64,000 nt of DNA from Oxalobacteraceae bacterium (GTDB taxonomy: Bacteria; Pseudomonadota; Gammaproteobacteria; Burkholderiales; Burkholderiaceae_D), in the NCBI GenBank assembly GCA_027490465.1, contig JAIXXZ010000112.1, positions 40,052 through 104,051 of the forward strand. The letters run 5' to 3'. Both the position numbers and the translations under genes were made by a program. Within the stretch, counting starts at the first letter, position 1, and each line of letters opens with the position of its first letter. Below, piece by piece: positions 52,107 to 62,800 of this stretch. The notes below the pieces were generated by a model, which was not told where the DNA came from, ran no database searches, and was given only the letters and a program-made list of their open reading frames with translations.

Positions 52107-52976
52107 ATGAAGAGAATTCTGCTGTTCGTGATGACCAACATCGCCGTGCTCGCTGTGTTGACGATCGTTCTTTCGTTGACAGGTGTTGATCGCTTCCTCA
52201 CAGCGAAGGGGCTGAATGTTGGCATGCTCTTGGTGTATTCGGTGATTGTTGGATTTACCGGTGCCATCATTTCTTTGCTCATGAGCAAGCCGATGGCGAA
52301 ATGGTCGACGGGTGCGACAGTCATTGAGCAGCCGTCCAATTCGACAGAACAATGGCTGCTTGATACCGTGCGCAAGCTTGCCGACCGTGCCGGCATAGGC
52401 ATGCCCGAAGTCGCCTGGTATGAGGGCGAGCCGAATGCCTTCGCAACCGGTGCGTTTCGCAATGATGCGCTGGTAGCGGTGTCCTCAGGTCTTTTGCAGA
52501 ACATGACGCGCGAAGAAGTTGAGGCAGTGCTGGGTCACGAGGTGGCGCACATCGCTAACGGCGATATGGTTACGATGACCCTGCTGCAAGGCGTGGTGAA
52601 TACGTTTGTCGTGTTCCTCTCTCGCGTGGTCGGCTACGTCGTTGACCGCGCGATCTCGCGCAATAATGACGACGCACCTGGTATTGGTTACATGATCACT
52701 GTCATCGTTTGCCAGATTGTGTTTGGCATACTGGCGCAGATGATTGTCGCCTGGTTCTCTCGACACAGAGAGTTCCGCGCCGATGCCGGCGCAGCGCAAT
52801 TGATGGGCAATCGCCAGCCGATGATCAATGCGCTGGCGCGGCTGGGCAGCATGCAGGAGAGTCATTTGCCGCAATCGGTGGCGGCGATGGGTATCAACAA
52901 ATCTGGCGGACTCATGGAATTGTTTTCCACGCATCCGCCGATAGAAGAGCGTATCAACGCTTTGCGGCAGGGTTGA
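52107..52976 (+). CDS. htpX: Membrane protease HtpX
   Basis: A 289-aa inner-membrane zinc protease that degrades damaged membrane proteins. Two N-terminal membrane segments (residues ~4-24 and ~33-53), the zinc motif [12 protein letters not shown] and the third ligand in [17 protein letters not shown], plus the family end [14 protein letters not shown], are present. It is intact and of normal length. A dispersed palindromic repeat follows it. Confidence 0.95.
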   Translation: MKRILLFVMTNIAVLAVLTIVLSLTGVDRFLTAKGLNVGMLLVYSVIVGFTGAIISLLMSKPMAKWSTGATVIEQPSNSTEQWLLDTVRKLADRAGIGMPEVAWYEGEPNAFATGAFRNDALVAVSSGLLQNMTREEVEAVLGHEVAHIANGDMVTMTLLQGVVNTFVVFLSRVVGYVVDRAISRNNDDAPGIGYMITVIVCQIVFGILAQMIVAWFSRHREFRADAGAAQLMGNRQPMINALARLGSMQESHLPQSVAAMGINKSGGLMELFSTHPPIEERINALRQG

Positions 52977-53047
52977 TTGTTCGGAGAGTTTCTGTCGGCT
53001 CTGGCGCATTCCGGCGAGGTGGATGATGCTTGCGTGACTGGGTAAAG

Positions 53048-53114
53048 TCGCCGGGATGACGATTTTGAGGCCATCAGTTCTTCGAACGTCATCCCGGCGA
53101 AAGCCGGGATCCAG
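53048..53114. repeat. REP-like palindromic element
   Basis: TCGCCGGGATGACG (53048-53061) and its inverse CGTCATCCCGGCGA (53087-53100) form a perfect 14-bp inverted repeat. The right arm overlaps a second hairpin, ATCCCGGC-GAAA-GCCGGGAT (53091-53110). The CATCCCGGCGAAAGCCGGGAT core is a known form of dispersed repeat in proteobacterial intergenic regions and may protect the htpX mRNA end. Confidence 0.7.
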
Positions 53115-53217
53115 TGTCGTCCGTCGCGAACTAGCGGCTAGATTCAAGCTGACTGGTATCAGTCCCGCGTCGCTATCCAACAAGCTGGATATCGGATACA
53201 GACCGTTTCACCGTTGT

Positions 53218-53248
53218 ACGGCGCCAGCCTCCGGCTGTCGCCGTTTTT
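53218..53248 (+). terminator. Intrinsic terminator ahead of the YciO-like gene
   Basis: ACGGCG-C-CAGCC, loop TCC, GGCTG-T-CGCCGT (53218-53244) forms an 11-bp stem with one mismatch, followed by TTTTT. It lies only about 10 bases ahead of the next ATG, so the next gene needs its own promoter or readthrough. Confidence 0.7.
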
Positions 53249-53256
53249 GATTTTTT

Positions 53257-53877
53257 ATGAGCCAGTATTTTCAAATTCATCCGGACAATCCGCAGCCACG
53301 ACTGATACGGCAAGCGGTACAAATCGTCGATGCGGGCGGTATTGTCGCGCTGCCTACCGATTCCAGTTACGCGCTGGTGTGTCACCTTGATGACAAGAGC
53401 GCGGTCGATCGTCTGCGTCGCATACGCGGTGTCGACGACAGGCATCATCTGACCTTGCTCTGCCGCGACCTTTCCGAGATCGCGAACTACGCGAAAGTCG
53501 ACAATCGTCAGTACCGCATGCTGAAGGCCGCAACGCCGGGGCCGTACACCTTTATTCTGGAGGCAACACGAGAGGTACCCCGGCGCCTCTCGCATCCCTC
53601 TCGTAAAACGATAGGGCTGCGTGTGCCCGAGCATGCGATCGCTCACGCGTTGCTGGAGGAACTCAAGCAGCCTCTGCTGGGCACGACGCTGATCCTGCCC
53701 GGCAGCGAGGAGCCGCTGAATGAAGCCGAGGATATACGCGAGCAGCTGGAAAAACAGATTGATCTCGTCATCGATGGCGGCAGCTGTAGCCGCCAGCCCA
53801 CTACCGTGGTGGATTTGTCCACGGGTGTGCCGGAAATCGTGCGCGAGGGCAGGGGCGATGTCTCGCTCTTCCGGTGA
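53257..53877 (+). CDS. Sua5/YciO/YrdC-family protein, YciO type
   Basis: A 206-aa protein with the YrdC fold. The motifs GGIVALPTDSSYALVCHL (compare PTxTVYGLG in YrdC), LTLLCRDLSEIANYAKV, ATPGPYTFILEATREVP and KTIGLRVPEHAIAHALL are present. In the YrdC branch this fold makes threonylcarbamoyl-AMP for tRNA t6A; the YciO branch keeps the fold but is less active or has another role. The Ser-Ser in PTDSSYA fits YciO more than YrdC. Confidence 0.85.
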   Translation: MSQYFQIHPDNPQPRLIRQAVQIVDAGGIVALPTDSSYALVCHLDDKSAVDRLRRIRGVDDRHHLTLLCRDLSEIANYAKVDNRQYRMLKAATPGPYTFILEATREVPRRLSHPSRKTIGLRVPEHAIAHALLEELKQPLLGTTLILPGSEEPLNEAEDIREQLEKQIDLVIDGGSCSRQPTTVVDLSTGVPEIVREGRGDVSLFR

Positions 53878-53915
53878 GCGGCGACGCCGAGTAGCCGTCT
53901 GCTAGAATCAGGCCG

Positions 53916-54572
53916 ATGAATGAGATTATCCAGACGATAGCAATCTACGCATTGCCCGTCATTTTTGCGATCACACTGCACGAAGCCGCCCACGCCTATG
54001 CTGCCAAGTATTTTGGCGACCTGACGGCTTACTCTCAGGGTCGGATGAGTCTCAATCCGGTCCGGCATATTGATCCCTTTGGAACCATCCTCATACCGCT
54101 GCTGCTGGCCTTGCTGAGTAGTCCTTTCATTTTTGGCTATGCCAAGCCGGTGCCTGTGGATTTTTCTCGTTTGCGCAATCCCAAGAAACAAATGGCCTGG
54201 GTGGCGCTGGCTGGTCCGCTGGCCAATCTGTTGATGGCTTTTTTGTGGATGCTGTCGTATTTTGTTTTGCAATCCGTGGGAATTAACGAAGTATTTTTCC
54301 TCGAGATGGCGGAAGCAGGCGTGAAAATCAACCTGATTCTGTTTGCTTTTAATCTTTTTCCATTGCCACCACTGGATGGTGGAAGAATCGTGACCAGTAT
54401 TCTGCCCAATCGTTATGCGTTTCGTTTTGCGCGTATCGAGCCTTATGGTTTTTTCATCGTACTTGGCTTGATGATGCTGAATTTGCTCAATTACTGGATG
54501 AAGCCCGTCATGATGCTCGCGGCATTGCTGCTTGAAGTACTGATATCTCCTATTCAATCTCTGCTTATCTGA
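53916..54572 (+). CDS. Site-2 protease family (M50) membrane protein
   Basis: A 218-aa polytopic protein with hydrophobic segments near residues 5-25, 55-75, 90-112, 130-150 and 175-200. The zinc motif HEAAHAYAAKYFGD near residue 22 and the second conserved NPLFPLPPLDGGR-like LFPLPPLDGGRIV near residue 145 are both intact. Proteins of this small form (RseP/YwhC-like without PDZ) are often upstream of trpS, as here. The substrate is unknown. Confidence 0.9.
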   Translation: MNEIIQTIAIYALPVIFAITLHEAAHAYAAKYFGDLTAYSQGRMSLNPVRHIDPFGTILIPLLLALLSSPFIFGYAKPVPVDFSRLRNPKKQMAWVALAGPLANLLMAFLWMLSYFVLQSVGINEVFFLEMAEAGVKINLILFAFNLFPLPPLDGGRIVTSILPNRYAFRFARIEPYGFFIVLGLMMLNLLNYWMKPVMMLAALLLEVLISPIQSLLI

Positions 54573-54579
54573 AATCACC

Positions 54580-55782
54580 ATGTATCCTGATCGTGTTGTC
54601 TCTGGCATGCGTCCCACCGGCGCAATGCATCTTGGCCACTACCACGGCGCATTGAAAAACTGGGTTCGGCTGCAGTCCGAACATCCCTGTCTTTTTTTCG
54701 TGGCCGACTGGCATGCGCTGACTACCCATTACGACGATCCCTCCATCATCGAGACCAGCACCTGGGACATGGTGATCGACTGGCTGGCTGCGGGTATCGA
54801 TCCGTCTCAGGCGACGATCTTCATTCAGTCGAAAGTGCCGGAACACGCAGAGCTGCACCTGCTGTTGTCGATGTCGACACCGCTAGGCTGGCTCGAGCGT
54901 GTGCCGACCTACAAGGACCAGCAGGAAAAACTTGCCGATCGTGATCTGGCAACTTATGGTTTTCTGGGCTACCCATTGCTGCAGGCGGCTGATGTGCTGA
55001 TCTATCGCGCCAGCATGGTGCCGGTGGGTGAAGATCAGGTACCGCATATCGAAATGATGCGAGAGATCGCACGTCGCTTTAACTATCTGTATGGTCGCGA
55101 AAAAGATTTCGAAGAAAAAGCGCGTGAGGCTGTAAAAAAACTGGGTACCAAGCGCGCCAAGCTCTACAACGAACTTCGTACCGAATATCAGGAGCAGGGC
55201 AAGGATGACGCGCTTGAACAAGCCAAAGCCATGCTCGACGATGCGCAAAATCTGTCGATGATTGATCGCGAACGTTTGTTTGGCTATCTCGAGGGCAGCC
55301 GCAAGCTCATTCTGGTGGAGCCACAGGCTTTGTTGACCGAAGCTTCACGCTTGCCCGGACTCGACGGACAGAAAATGTCCAAGAGCTATGGCAACACCAT
55401 CGCGTTGCGTGATGATCGCGATACCGTCACCAAAAAAATCCGCACCATGCCCACCGACCCGGCGCGCGTACGACGCACCGATCCTGGCGATCCGGAAAAA
55501 TGTCCGGTCTGGCAGTTTCATATGGTGTACTCGGATCAAGCGACGCGCGATTGGGTCACCAAGGGCTGCAAGTCCGCTGGCATAGGCTGTCTCGAATGCA
55601 AACAACCCGTGATTGACGGCATCCTGAAAGAGCAGGAACCCATGCGCGAGCGCGCCCAGCAGTATCTGGATGATCCCTCTCTGGTGCGTGCAATCGTGGC
55701 TGATGGTTGTGACCAGGCGCGCAAATATGCGCAGGAGACCATGCGCGACGTGCGGGAGGAAATGGGCTTGTCCTACAACTGA
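54580..55782 (+). CDS. trpS: Tryptophanyl-tRNA synthetase with a Thermotoga-like cysteine cluster
   Basis: A 400-aa class I synthetase, longer than the 334-aa E. coli enzyme. The HIGH motif reads HLGHYHGAL near residue 18, and the KMSKS motif reads GQKMSKSYGNT near 264. Four Cys occur as C308-x21-C330-x6-C337-x2-C340 in the C-terminal part (QKCPV is replaced by EKCPVW; then KGCKSAGIGCLECKQ). In Thermotoga maritima TrpRS, a C-x22-C-x6-C-x2-C pattern binds a [4Fe-4S] cluster that contacts the tRNA anticodon. This is therefore a likely Fe-S TrpRS. It is the only trpS seen in the window. Confidence 0.95.
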   Translation: MYPDRVVSGMRPTGAMHLGHYHGALKNWVRLQSEHPCLFFVADWHALTTHYDDPSIIETSTWDMVIDWLAAGIDPSQATIFIQSKVPEHAELHLLLSMSTPLGWLERVPTYKDQQEKLADRDLATYGFLGYPLLQAADVLIYRASMVPVGEDQVPHIEMMREIARRFNYLYGREKDFEEKAREAVKKLGTKRAKLYNELRTEYQEQGKDDALEQAKAMLDDAQNLSMIDRERLFGYLEGSRKLILVEPQALLTEASRLPGLDGQKMSKSYGNTIALRDDRDTVTKKIRTMPTDPARVRRTDPGDPEKCPVWQFHMVYSDQATRDWVTKGCKSAGIGCLECKQPVIDGILKEQEPMRERAQQYLDDPSLVRAIVADGCDQARKYAQETMRDVREEMGLSYN

Positions 55783-55806
55783 GCCAGAAGGACGCCAGCC
55801 TCCTTG

Positions 55807-56418
55807 ATGAACGCGCACATTACCCAAGACCAGCCATCGGCATGGGTGGTTCGGTTTGCCGGACTGATACCCGCTGGCCGGACGCTGGACTTGGCCTGTG
55901 GCGGCGGCCGTCATGCGCGGCTCATGGCCGGGCTTGGACACGCTGTACTGGCAGTTGATCGCGATACAGCGGCGCTGGAGGCGGCAAGCGGCCCAGGTAT
56001 CGATACGCTGGCATTTGACCTCGAGCATCCGGCGGCAGCGGATGACCCTGACTGGCCGCTTGTGCCTGGGGTTTTTGCCGGTATCGTGGTTAGCAATTAT
56101 CTGCACCGCGCTCTCATGCTGCCTTTGCTGGACAGCCTCGCTCCCGGCGGCATCCTGATCTACGAAACTTTTGCGGCTGGGAATGGCCAGTTTGGCAAGC
56201 CTTCCAACCCGGATTTTCTGCTTAAGCCGGGGGAACTGCTGGATTGGGCGAGTTTGCGGCCCTCGAGTCGGGTGATTGCCTACGAAGATGGCTATCAGCA
56301 TCGACCCCGCCCGGCGATGGTGCAGCGTATTTGCCTGCGCAAGGCCGATTCTGCGTCCGATTTGCCGGCGCGGGCGCTGGCACTGGATGTTGGCAACGAT
56401 CCTAATCTCGCGCAATAA
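55807..56418 (+). CDS. SAM-dependent methyltransferase
   Basis: A 203-aa Rossmann-fold protein. Motif I is [16 protein letters not shown] near residue 28, which binds S-adenosylmethionine; a later acidic residue ([12 protein letters not shown]) ends strand 2. The following [22 protein letters not shown] resembles motif IV and the loop after it. The start ATG follows an in-frame TTG, and AAGGA lies a short way upstream. The substrate is unknown. It sits between trpS and dapA. Confidence 0.85.
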   Translation: MNAHITQDQPSAWVVRFAGLIPAGRTLDLACGGGRHARLMAGLGHAVLAVDRDTAALEAASGPGIDTLAFDLEHPAAADDPDWPLVPGVFAGIVVSNYLHRALMLPLLDSLAPGGILIYETFAAGNGQFGKPSNPDFLLKPGELLDWASLRPSSRVIAYEDGYQHRPRPAMVQRICLRKADSASDLPARALALDVGNDPNLAQ

Positions 56419-56482
56419 GGATCGCGAATCTCTCTTCCTATCCGTTACAATCACGGTTTCAATTTTTTGCAACGGCACAACA

Positions 56483-57361
56483 ATGATTCAGGGCAGCATT
56501 GTCGCGATCGTGACCCCGATGCACGAGGATGGCAGTCTCGATGCAGAGGCACTCAAAAAATTATTGGACTGGCACGTCGCCGAAGGCACTGATGCCATCG
56601 TCATCGTCGGTACGACAGGCGAGTCACCCACCGTATCGGTTGACGAGCATTGCGAACTGATCAAACTCGCTGTTGACCACGTGGCGGGGCGCATACCCGT
56701 CATCGCCGGTACCGGCGGCAATTCCACCTCTGAAGCCATCGAACTTACCCAATATGCAAAAGAGGTGGGCGCCAATGCATCGCTGCAGGTCGTGCCCTAC
56801 TACAATCGACCTACTCAAGAGGGCATGTATCAACACTTCCGTCGTATCGCTGAAGCAGTCGACCTGCCGGTGATTCTTTACAACGTGCCTGGACGTACCG
56901 TTGCCGATATGAGCAACGACACCATCGTGCGCTTGTCAGGTGTGCACGGTATTGTCGGCGTCAAGGATGCCACCGGCAATCTCGCGAGAGGTACCGAACT
57001 GTTGCGTGATGTACCGAAATCCTTCGCCGTGTATTCCGGTGATGATGCGACGGCGATGGCGCTCATGTTCTGCGGCGGGCAGGGTAATATCTCCGTCACC
57101 GCGAACGTTGCACCCAAGGCCATGCATGAGCTGTGTGTTGCCGCGATGGCAGGTCGTATCGCCGATGCCATCGCGATTAACAACCGCCTGATTCCGCTTC
57201 ATAACCGTTTGTTCGTCGAGCCCAATCCTGTGCCCGTCAAATGGGCGCTCGCCCAGATGGGTCGTATGCAGTCCGGCATTCGTCTGCCGCTGGTCGCGCT
57301 GGGTGCCGGCCATCACGAAGCAGTTCGTTCAGCGCTGCGTGAATCCGGCGTTTTGCAATGA
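56483..57361 (+). CDS. dapA: 4-hydroxy-tetrahydrodipicolinate synthase
   Basis: A 292-aa TIM-barrel enzyme that condenses pyruvate with aspartate semialdehyde in lysine and cell-wall precursor biosynthesis. The ATG at 56483 ([18 protein letters not shown]) is the family start; upstream frame sequence is not related. The GTTGES motif, the Tyr of the triad in [12 protein letters not shown], and the Schiff-base Lys in [12 protein letters not shown] are present. The stop overlaps the bamC start by four bases. Confidence 0.96.
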   Translation: MIQGSIVAIVTPMHEDGSLDAEALKKLLDWHVAEGTDAIVIVGTTGESPTVSVDEHCELIKLAVDHVAGRIPVIAGTGGNSTSEAIELTQYAKEVGANASLQVVPYYNRPTQEGMYQHFRRIAEAVDLPVILYNVPGRTVADMSNDTIVRLSGVHGIVGVKDATGNLARGTELLRDVPKSFAVYSGDDATAMALMFCGGQGNISVTANVAPKAMHELCVAAMAGRIADAIAINNRLIPLHNRLFVEPNPVPVKWALAQMGRMQSGIRLPLVALGAGHHEAVRSALRESGVLQ

Positions 57362-58578
57362 CGGTCCCGCTAACCTTTACTCTACTACCATCCCAAATGC
57401 GTCTTTCTCACCTCGGTGTTTCGTCTTTAGCTTCGCTGCGTTCACGCTATTTGCTGATCGTGGCCATTTGCGCACTGGCCGGCTGCAGCTCGGTGGGTGA
57501 AATGCTCGAGCCTGACAAGATTGATTACAAAAGCGCAGGCAAAGTGAACAAGGGTACCAAGCTCGAGGTGCCGCCCGACCTCACACAGCTGCGCAATGAC
57601 AGCCGCTATGTGGTTGGCGAAAATTCGACCGGGACCGCTACAGCATCCAACTACAACGCGCAGCGTACGGCGGGTACCACCAGCACCGTCGCGCCCAACA
57701 AGGTGGCGCCTGAGGTCAGCGATAATGCCGAGGTGCGTGTCGGTCGTGACGGCAACCAGCGCTGGCTGATCGTCAAGCAGACGCCGGAGCAATTATGGCC
57801 ACGCATTAAGGAATTCTGGCAGGAGAGTGGTTTTCTGCTCGCGATCGAAACGCCCGAGGCCGGTGTGATGGAAACCGACTGGGCAGAGAACCGCGCAAAA
57901 ATTCCTCAGGATTTCATCCGCAATACGATAGGCAAAGTCTTTGATTCGCTGTATTCCACTGGTGAGCGTGACAAATTCCGCACTCGGCTTGAGCGAACTG
58001 CGGATGGCAGTACCGAGATCTATATCAGCCACCGAGGTGCGCAGGAGGTACTGACCGGACAACAAAAAGACCGTGCGATGTGGACGGGTCGTCCCTCGGA
58101 TCCGGAGCTGGAGGCAGAATTTATTGGACGTCTGATGGCGCGTCTTGGCTCGGATATGAAAGTTGCCAAGGCCGCGGTGAATGAAGCCAAGCCGGCGCCA
58201 CAGCGTGCGCGAGTGGCCAAAGATACGCTGGGCAATCATGTGCTGGTCGAAGAAAGTTTTGATCGGGCCTGGCGCCGGGTCGGGCTGGCACTTGACCGCG
58301 TCGGGTTCACGGTCGAAGACCGCGACCGTGCACGGGGTTTGTATTTCGTTCGCTATGTCGATCAGAAATCCGATGCAGATAAAAAAGCCAGCGAGCCGGG
58401 CTTCTTCTCGCGTTTGTTCAGCTCCAAGGACGAAAAGAAGCAGGCGCTACGCTATCGCATCCTGGTCAACAGCTCGGGTGAGGCAACGCGCGTGAGTGTG
58501 CAGGACGAGAAGGGCGAGTCCGAGACCGGTGGTACAGGTGATCGCATCCTGGCACTGCTGAGTGAGCAATTGAAATAA
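57358..58578 (+). CDS. bamC: Outer-membrane protein assembly factor BamC
   Basis: A 406-aa lipoprotein of the BAM complex. It starts at the ATG that overlaps the dapA stop; an ATG at 57397 would give a more typical signal length. The lipobox is ALAGCSS. The N-terminal unstructured part with [20 protein letters not shown] binds BamD in E. coli, and two helix-grip domains follow (around 130-230 and 290-400), each with a [11 protein letters not shown]- or [13 protein letters not shown]-like start. The order dapA-bamC is conserved. The length is greater than E. coli (344). Confidence 0.92.
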   Translation: MTVPLTFTLLPSQMRLSHLGVSSLASLRSRYLLIVAICALAGCSSVGEMLEPDKIDYKSAGKVNKGTKLEVPPDLTQLRNDSRYVVGENSTGTATASNYNAQRTAGTTSTVAPNKVAPEVSDNAEVRVGRDGNQRWLIVKQTPEQLWPRIKEFWQESGFLLAIETPEAGVMETDWAENRAKIPQDFIRNTIGKVFDSLYSTGERDKFRTRLERTADGSTEIYISHRGAQEVLTGQQKDRAMWTGRPSDPELEAEFIGRLMARLGSDMKVAKAAVNEAKPAPQRARVAKDTLGNHVLVEESFDRAWRRVGLALDRVGFTVEDRDRARGLYFVRYVDQKSDADKKASEPGFFSRLFSSKDEKKQALRYRILVNSSGEATRVSVQDEKGESETGGTGDRILALLSEQLK

Positions 58579-58622
58579 ACCCACGCATCAGTGTGTCTGC
58601 CTGAATCGGCCCGGAGCATCGC

Positions 58623-59393
58623 ATGAGATTTGCGAGTCTGGGCAGCGGTAGCGAGGGCAATGCCCTACTGATCTCGGCTACATCAGGCATCACGGAAACG
58701 CAGGTGATGCTTGATTGTGGTTTTGGGCTGAGAGAAGCAGAATCTCGCCTCAGCCATCTTCACGTCGATCCAAAACAACTCTCCGGCATTATCGTCACCC
58801 ATGAACATCAGGATCATGTGGGCGGTGTCTTTCGTCTCGCACGCCGCCACAAGATTCCCGTCTGGATCACGCAGGGTACTTTGGAGGCCGTGCGCGACGA
58901 AGCAGCCGGAGTGACCGTACATATCTGTCGCGATGGCGAGTCCTTCGTGATTGGTGATCTTGAAATCCAGCCCTACACAGTGCCGCACGATGCGCGTGAG
59001 CCGGTGCAGTACACGGCAACGGATGGCATATCCAAACTGGGCGTATTGACGGATGTCGGGCATTCAACGCCTCATTTGGTGGATGCCCTCCGCGGCTGTG
59101 ATGCGCTCGTGCTGGAGTTCAATCATGACACCGATATGCTCGCCCAATCGGTTTACCCGCCCTGGCTCAAGGCGCGCATCGGCGGACAGATGGGGCATTT
59201 ATCCAACCAGCAGTCAGCAGAGATTTTGCAGAGTCTCGATCGAAATCGTCTTAAGCGACTGATCGCTGGGCATTTGTCGCAGAAAAATAACTCGCCTGAC
59301 AAGGTGCGCTCAGCGATTCATGGTGTACTCGGGGACGGCGATGTCGAGGTGGTGATCGCCGATCAGGCCTCAGGATTTGGCTGGATGGCTTGA
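58623..59393 (+). CDS. MBL-fold metallohydrolase (YycJ/WalJ-like)
   Basis: A 256-aa metallo-beta-lactamase-fold protein. The start MRFASLGSGSEGNALLI is typical of the YycJ group. The zinc motif is THEHQDHVGG near residue 60; later ligands are in VPHDAREPV, DVGHSTPH and GHLSQKNNSPDKV. Members of this group have been described as nucleases or as regulators of cell-wall signalling; no substrate can be named here. It follows bamC by 45 bases and may be co-transcribed. Confidence 0.88.
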   Translation: MRFASLGSGSEGNALLISATSGITETQVMLDCGFGLREAESRLSHLHVDPKQLSGIIVTHEHQDHVGGVFRLARRHKIPVWITQGTLEAVRDEAAGVTVHICRDGESFVIGDLEIQPYTVPHDAREPVQYTATDGISKLGVLTDVGHSTPHLVDALRGCDALVLEFNHDTDMLAQSVYPPWLKARIGGQMGHLSNQQSAEILQSLDRNRLKRLIAGHLSQKNNSPDKVRSAIHGVLGDGDVEVVIADQASGFGWMA

Positions 59394-59835
59394 CAAATAG
59401 TCGGTCCAGACAAAGGCCGCCCCACAAGCTCTGTCACGCAGCTTTCGCGAGCGTGAACACAGGGCAGGTCTTGTAATTTCTCTACCTGAGCAATAAGGCA
59501 AGCCACACCCAAATCTGGTGCGTGTTGTCTCTCAACGATCTAATTTCCTCCAAAAAAAACCGTTGGAAAAATTGCCTTGCTCTGTCAACGCAATCACCGG
59601 CGGTTCAAAAAAAAAAATTTTTTCATCCTGGTGATGCTGGCCTATGAAAAATGTGTAGAAAAAATTATTTTTCCAAAAAAGATGTTGAGCTGTAAGGAAA
59701 TGCTCGCATACTGAGCTTGCTGATCCCCCGAACAAAAATTGAAAAAGCAACTTCACTTTGTGTTTTTCAGTGAATGCTAATGCTCTGTAGCGATGAATTT
59801 TTGGGAGTGTCAGTCATCTCTTGGTTGGAGTACGT
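59394..59835. other. AT-rich intergenic region ahead of the repeat-protein gene
   Basis: About 440 bases without a credible gene. It contains homopolymer runs (AAAAAAAA at about 59549 and an A11/T6 stretch near 59605-59622) and many A-tracts between 59600 and 59760, so the DNA is probably curved. No clear sigma-70 promoter or terminator is recognised. It is likely the control region of the repeat protein and of the secretion genes that follow. Confidence 0.4.
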
Positions 59836-62800
59836 TTGAAACTATCTGTGCCCGGAACCTCAGCGCCAACTGCTACGCCAGTTCGTTTGCCCAGTCTTAT
59901 GCGTGTCCTCGAGCAGCGTTTCTTGTTTGACGGCGCGGCACTGATTGATCCCCTTGTGATGGCAGGGGAACCCTCAGCTTCGGAAGTGACTTTGGTGCTG
60001 GCGCAAGAAAGTCGCGCGACTGCTGCCGTCAATGCCTATATCGATCTAGCAAGTGCCGGCCAGCCAACTACGTCGATCACCAGTAAAAATAATGCGATTG
60101 CAGTGAGTCGCATCGCGGCTGCTACTGTTATTTCCGTTAGTGGTGGTACCAGCACCGAAGAAAACCCGGTGTTGCCGCAACAGCTTGCGATTGATGTCGT
60201 ATCAGGCGAAAAAAAACTTGCCGATTCGACGGTCTCTGCCACACAGATATTAAGTAATTTTGCAAACAGCGAGGAATTTCTATCGGTTATAAACCAAAAT
60301 TTTGGTCATGCAGGAAGTGATGCTGCCGCGTGGGATCAGGCAGCTGTCAAATTGAAGGAGACGCTCACACAATCCGGCTTCGGCATTCGGCTGCAAGTCC
60401 TGCCAGCGAGTGTGATGAATGGCGCCTTGGGCGCTTATACGGTGGATGCAGGCGATGGCTTGGAAACCATTTATCTGAATGCAGAGTGGCTGGAAAACCT
60501 GGCCTCGCTTGAGGCTTTAGTCGCTGTACAGATAGAAGAAATTGGCCATGCCATCGACCACCGCTTGAACGGTTTGAATGACAGTCCGGGCGATGAGGGC
60601 GAGCGATTTTCTGACATGCTGATGGTCGGAAGTGGTCCTGTTCTGCTAAACGGCGACGAGAATGATCACGCTGTGTTGATTATCGAGGGCAGAGCCATTG
60701 ATGTCGAATGTGCTGCGCCTGCCTTGGCTACCGGCTCCACAACGAGTTATCTGGAAAATTCGGCGTCGATTGTGGTCAATGCGTCAATTGTGCCCACAGA
60801 TACAGACGGTCTGTTAAAAACGGCGACGCTGACCATCGCCTCTTTTCAGGCTTCCGATACTTTATCTTTCACGCCTATCACCTCAGGAAATCCAAATAAC
60901 CGGACAGGGCCGATTGTTGTGAAAGATAATATCAATGGTGTATTGACGCTTTGGGCGGGAAGTACGGCTAGTACCGCCACTGTACAACAGTGGCAAAACG
61001 CGCTGCGCGCAATCAGATACGCAAGTACGTCGGAAGATCCCACGATGCATGGCACGATGTCCAGTCGGACCATTGGCTTTGCGGTGAGCGATGGAACGAG
61101 CAACTCCAATGTGCTCAATTCAACAGTCAATATCCTGGCCATTAATGATGCGCCTATCGTGACCGCAACGGCAGCAAACCCGACCTTCACAGAGGGTGCG
61201 GGATTCCTTCAAGGCCCAGCGGTACTCATCTTCAGTGCCGCGGCGATATCGACAGTGGAGACTGGTCAGGCAATTGTGGGCTTGACGTTCACCGCCAAGC
61301 AAATGCTTGATGGCGCTGACGAGCACATTGTGATTGATGGCACATCGATCGCACTGGGTGTTGCTGACAATTTAACGACAACCAGTGGATACACGGCCAC
61401 GGTGACGCTTGGCAGTGGTCGTAATGCTGGAACGACGACGGTAGCTTTAAGCATGGAATCAGGAATTCCAACAGCCAATGCCGAAGCCTTGATTAAAGGT
61501 ATGGCTTTTCAAAACACAAGAGTCAATGACCCAAGCACAGGAAATCGCATGATCGCGCTGACCCAAATAAAGGATAGCGGCGGCGCAGCGAATAATGGTT
61601 CAGATACGACGACATTGAATATAGTCTCCACGGTGCATGTGGCCGCCATCAATGATGCACCGCTAGCCGTTCCTGACACGGCCACGGCAGCCGAGGCTGG
61701 CGGCATTGATAATGCGACAGTTGGAATTGATCCATCAGGAAATGTGTTGGCGAATGATACCGATGTCGATCCAGGCGATACGAGGATGGTATCTGCAATC
61801 ACCGGTGGTGTGTTGGGCAGCGCGACGACGGGTACCTTTGGCTGGCTGACATTGACCGGTGATGGAAACTACACCTATACCGTAGATAACAATAATTCAG
61901 TAGTAGAGTCATTGTGTACAAGTTCAGAATCGCTTTCAGATATTTTTACTTACACGGTGCATGATAGTGCTGGGCTCACCAGTTCGAGTACGTTGACGGT
62001 GACGATTCAGGGTATGAACGATGCGCCAGTCATTACCTCTGTCACAGCACCATCGCCGGTCATTGATGGCAGTGACAACGAGACGAGCTTTGCTTGCATC
62101 GCCGGTACGATCGTTGCAGGAGACGTGGATGGCACCGTCATCTATGCGCTAGAGACCGGAATAGTTACGTCGGAAGCCAGCGACACGGGTAGCTATGGCA
62201 CGCTGACGATCAGCGGAAACAACTATAGCTACGTCCCTGATGTAACGAAGGTGAATGCATTGGCTGCCGGGTCGAATCCAAGCGACAGCTTCACCTTAGT
62301 CGTGACAGATGATCATGGTGGGCAAGCCAGGCAAACGCTAAGCTTCAGCATTGTGGGTACGAATGATCTGCCAGCGGTGATCGCAGTCCCACCGACTGAT
62401 CTGGTGGAAGATGATCAAATACTGATCATCGATTTACTCGACAATGCCAACGATCTGGATACCGAGGCGCTCACTACAACGGATATCCTGATCAAGCTTG
62501 GTGATACTGCTGTTACGGCACAATCGGCTGGTATCCGCATCAATAGCCGTTTTCTGACACTGAATCCTGGCGTACCACTTTTTGAAATTTTGCCAGCAAG
62601 CGAAACTCTCGAAATTACCATTAGCTATAAAGTTTCCGATGGTTTCACAAGTGTGCCTGCCACGCGCATAGTCAGGATTACAGGTGTCAACGATGTTGCC
62701 ACCGTTACGCCCACTACGCCAGCTGTCGCTACCGTTCAGGAGGATAGGGCGCTGACGGCGTCTGGCACGCTTGCTGTTTCCGACGCTGATTATGGTGAGC

